From Oscillospiraceae bacterium (GTDB lineage Bacteria; Bacillota; Clostridia; Oscillospirales; Oscillospiraceae), in assembly GCA_902783825.1 (NCBI GenBank), contig CACZSJ010000038.1:1-6898 (forward strand): a DNA stretch of 6,898 nucleotides. Reading direction: 5' to 3'. The notes beneath the pieces were generated by a model. The model ran no database searches. It was not told the origin of the DNA and worked only from the letters and a program-made list of their open reading frames with translations. Position 1 is the stretch's first letter. Each line of letters opens with the position of its first letter. Both the position numbers and the translations under genes were made by a program. Shown in pieces: positions 5,921 through 6,898 of the stretch.

Positions 5921-6553
5921 ATGGCATATTGCAAGAGCTGCGGCGCCTATATCCCGGACGGTGGAGGCGCCTGTCTGGCCTGCGGCTACGATGAGGCAGC
6001 CAAGGCGAAAACCAGTCAGAAACCCGGCGGCAGCGCTGCTGCCAGCCAGAAGCAGAGCGACGATATGCGACAGCTCCTGGAGAAGCACCGTCGGCAGCAG
6101 CAGGAGCAAGCCCGCCGCTGGGCGGAGCAGGAGCAGGCCCGGCGCAAGCAGCAGGAGCAGAACCAACAGTGGGCGGAGGAGGAGTATGCCCGCCGCCAGG
6201 AGGAGAAGGAGCGGCAGGCCCAGCAGTACGTAAACCGGCCCGCCAGCGCCCGCCCCGAAAGCGCCGCCTCGTCTCAGGGCAACAAGGCTCTGGCCTGCCT
6301 GAGCTATCTGGGCGCGCTCTGCGCCCTGCCCTATTTTCTGACGCCCCAGGATCGCTTCGCCCGGTATCACGCCAAGCAGGGTCTGAAGCTCTTGCTCTTC
6401 GGCATCGCGGCGGATGTGCTGGGCGGGCTCACAGGCGTGGGCTGGATCCTGTCTCTGTTTCGTTTTTACTTGATGTATAAGGGCATCAGCGCCGCGTCTC
6501 AAGGACGGATGGAGCCTCTGCCCTACATCGGCGATTTGGGAGAGAACAACTGA
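5921..6553 (+). CDS. Zinc-ribbon / coiled-coil / DUF4870-like membrane protein of unknown function
   Basis: A 210-residue protein. The start ATG is 7 bases after GGAGG (5909-5913); the open frame extends further upstream but that part overlaps sleB and the promoter. Residues 4-21 form a zinc ribbon (C4xxC7, C18xxC21). Residues 46-103 are almost entirely Gln, Glu, Arg, Lys and Ala, a likely charged coiled coil. It contains an internal duplication, WAEQEQARRK (67-76) and WAEEEYARRQ (84-93), 17 residues apart. The C-terminal part (121-205) has hydrophobic segments at about 123-140 and 154-188 around FARYHAKQGL (146-155). This resembles the DUF4870/Tic20-like family, in which a similar R-x-H-x-x-Q motif joins two helices. 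The ribbon and coil are predicted to face the cytoplasm. Function unknown; an anchor or adaptor role is only a guess. It has its own promoter and terminator. Confidence 0.88.
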   Translation: MAYCKSCGAYIPDGGGACLACGYDEAAKAKTSQKPGGSAAASQKQSDDMRQLLEKHRRQQQEQARRWAEQEQARRKQQEQNQQWAEEEYARRQEEKERQAQQYVNRPASARPESAASSQGNKALACLSYLGALCALPYFLTPQDRFARYHAKQGLKLLLFGIAADVLGGLTGVGWILSLFRFYLMYKGISAASQGRMEPLPYIGDLGENN

Positions 6554-6579
6554 ACGACTCTTTGCTAGACACGGCTCCA

Positions 6580-6618
6580 ACAAGCGGGCGCGGATATCTC
6601 CGCGCCCGCTTGTATTTT
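6580..6618 (+). terminator. Strong rho-independent terminator after the zinc-ribbon gene
   Basis: A perfect 15-bp inverted repeat (6580-6594 with 6599-6613, loop TATC) with a very GC-rich core is followed by ATTTT. It begins 27 bases after the stop codon and isolates the downstream rRNA promoters from incoming transcription. Confidence 0.92.
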
Positions 6619-6689
6619 GTGGTTGAAAACTGATTACAACACAAGATTTAGAAGTTAAAAAAGTTCTGCAGAAAAGCGTCAAAAAAGTG

Positions 6690-6719
6690 TTGACAAAGAC
6701 GCCGCCTTGGTGCTATATT
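6690..6719 (+). promoter_or_regulatory. Upstream promoter (P1) of an rRNA operon
   Basis: Perfect TTGACA (6690-6695), an 18-base spacer and TATATT (6714-6719). An A-rich stretch (about 6656-6687), including AAAAAA runs just before the -35, resembles an UP element that binds the alpha subunit of RNA polymerase. The -35 region is embedded in short inverted repeats (GTCAA 6678-6682 with TTGAC 6690-6694; GCGTC 6676-6680 with GACGC 6698-6702). Confidence 0.85.
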
Positions 6720-6790
6720 TACAGTCACCCCCGGAAAGACGGGGCGTCGCTGCGCACGCGCAAAAATCGGGAAATTCCATAAAAAATTTC

Positions 6791-6823
6791 TTGACAAGGG
6801 CTGTGTCGCTGTGTTATTATAAT
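6791..6823 (+). promoter_or_regulatory. Downstream promoter (P2) of an rRNA operon
   Basis: Perfect TTGACA (6791-6796) with TATTAT (6815-6820) at an 18-base spacing; an overlapping TATAAT (6818-6823) would give 21 bases and is less likely. AT-rich DNA precedes the -35 (CATAAAAAATTTC, 6778-6790). The spacer contains GCTGTGT twice in tandem (6800-6806, 6808-6814). Two strong tandem promoters are typical of rrn operons in Firmicutes. Confidence 0.88.
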
Positions 6824-6825
6824 CG

Positions 6826-6898
6826 AGCTGTCGCCTTTTAGGGAGGCAGCGAGAGCGTGCACCTTGAAAATTGAACAATGCAAGAACAGCTTATGCAA
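6826..6898 (+). promoter_or_regulatory. rRNA operon leader with boxA-like antitermination sequence (16S expected just past the right edge)
   Basis: After P2 comes an imperfect hairpin (about 6826-6850) and then CACCTTGAAAATTGAACAA (6860-6878). This resembles the conserved CTTTGAAAACTGAACA element that precedes rRNA genes in Firmicutes and belongs to the Nus-factor antitermination and RNA-processing region. No mature 16S sequence (for example its AGAGTTTGAT start) is reached before the window ends. With the two strong promoters, this makes a 16S gene immediately downstream very likely, but it is inferred. Confidence 0.8.

Noticed and set aside
5825..6682. Minus-strand open frame with Leu-rich runs opposite the zinc-ribbon gene
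   Set aside because: The Leu runs are the reverse of CAG/GAG codons of the coiled coil; no ribosome binding site and it crosses a strong terminator.
1..6898. CRISPR array, insertion sequence, prophage, toxin-antitoxin or defence genes
   Set aside because: No regularly spaced repeats, transposase, integrase or terminal inverted repeats were found; the genes are housekeeping or hypothetical.

Overview
The window looks like chromosomal DNA from a GC-rich, spore-forming, low-complexity-genome relative of the Clostridia (Firmicutes). The grounds are strong AAGGAGG-type ribosome binding sites, sigma-A style promoters with 17-18 base spacers, a T-box riboswitch in front of thrS, a SleB-type spore cortex hydrolase, and a secreted protein with the Cys/His/Trp repeat common in gut Firmicutes. 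No species can be named from the sequence alone, and I see no sign of a phage, transposon, CRISPR array or defence island.

Layout. The left part reads leftwards. A secreted protein of unknown function (1870-2754) has its own promoter and terminator. It is followed by a tandem pair of CNNM/CBS/CorC 'hemolysin-family' membrane transport proteins (401-1681 and 404 to beyond the left edge). Their stop and start codons overlap by 4 bases (ATGA), and both are driven by one promoter at 1751-1779. The right part reads rightwards. It starts with a sigma-A promoter, a complete threonine T-box leader (specifier ACC) and thrS, which encodes a threonyl-tRNA synthetase with no N-terminal TGS domain. Then come a sleB-like cortex hydrolase, a zinc-ribbon/coiled-coil/DUF4870-like membrane protein with its own promoter and a strong terminator, and finally two strong promoters plus a conserved leader that announce an rRNA operon just past the right edge.

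How it fits together. Most of the window is ordinary housekeeping. thrS transcription is controlled by uncharged tRNA-Thr through mutually exclusive antiterminator and terminator hairpins, both of which can be drawn base by base. The most interesting spot is the thrS-sleB junction. A perfect 13-bp hairpin buries the Shine-Dalgarno sequence of the sleB-like gene. A candidate forespore (sigma-G-like) promoter there would start transcription inside the hairpin loop, giving an mRNA that lacks the blocking arm. That would keep the spore lysin untranslated on thrS read-through transcripts and translatable only in the forespore. The hairpin and ribosome binding site are seen directly. The sigma-G promoter is an inference.
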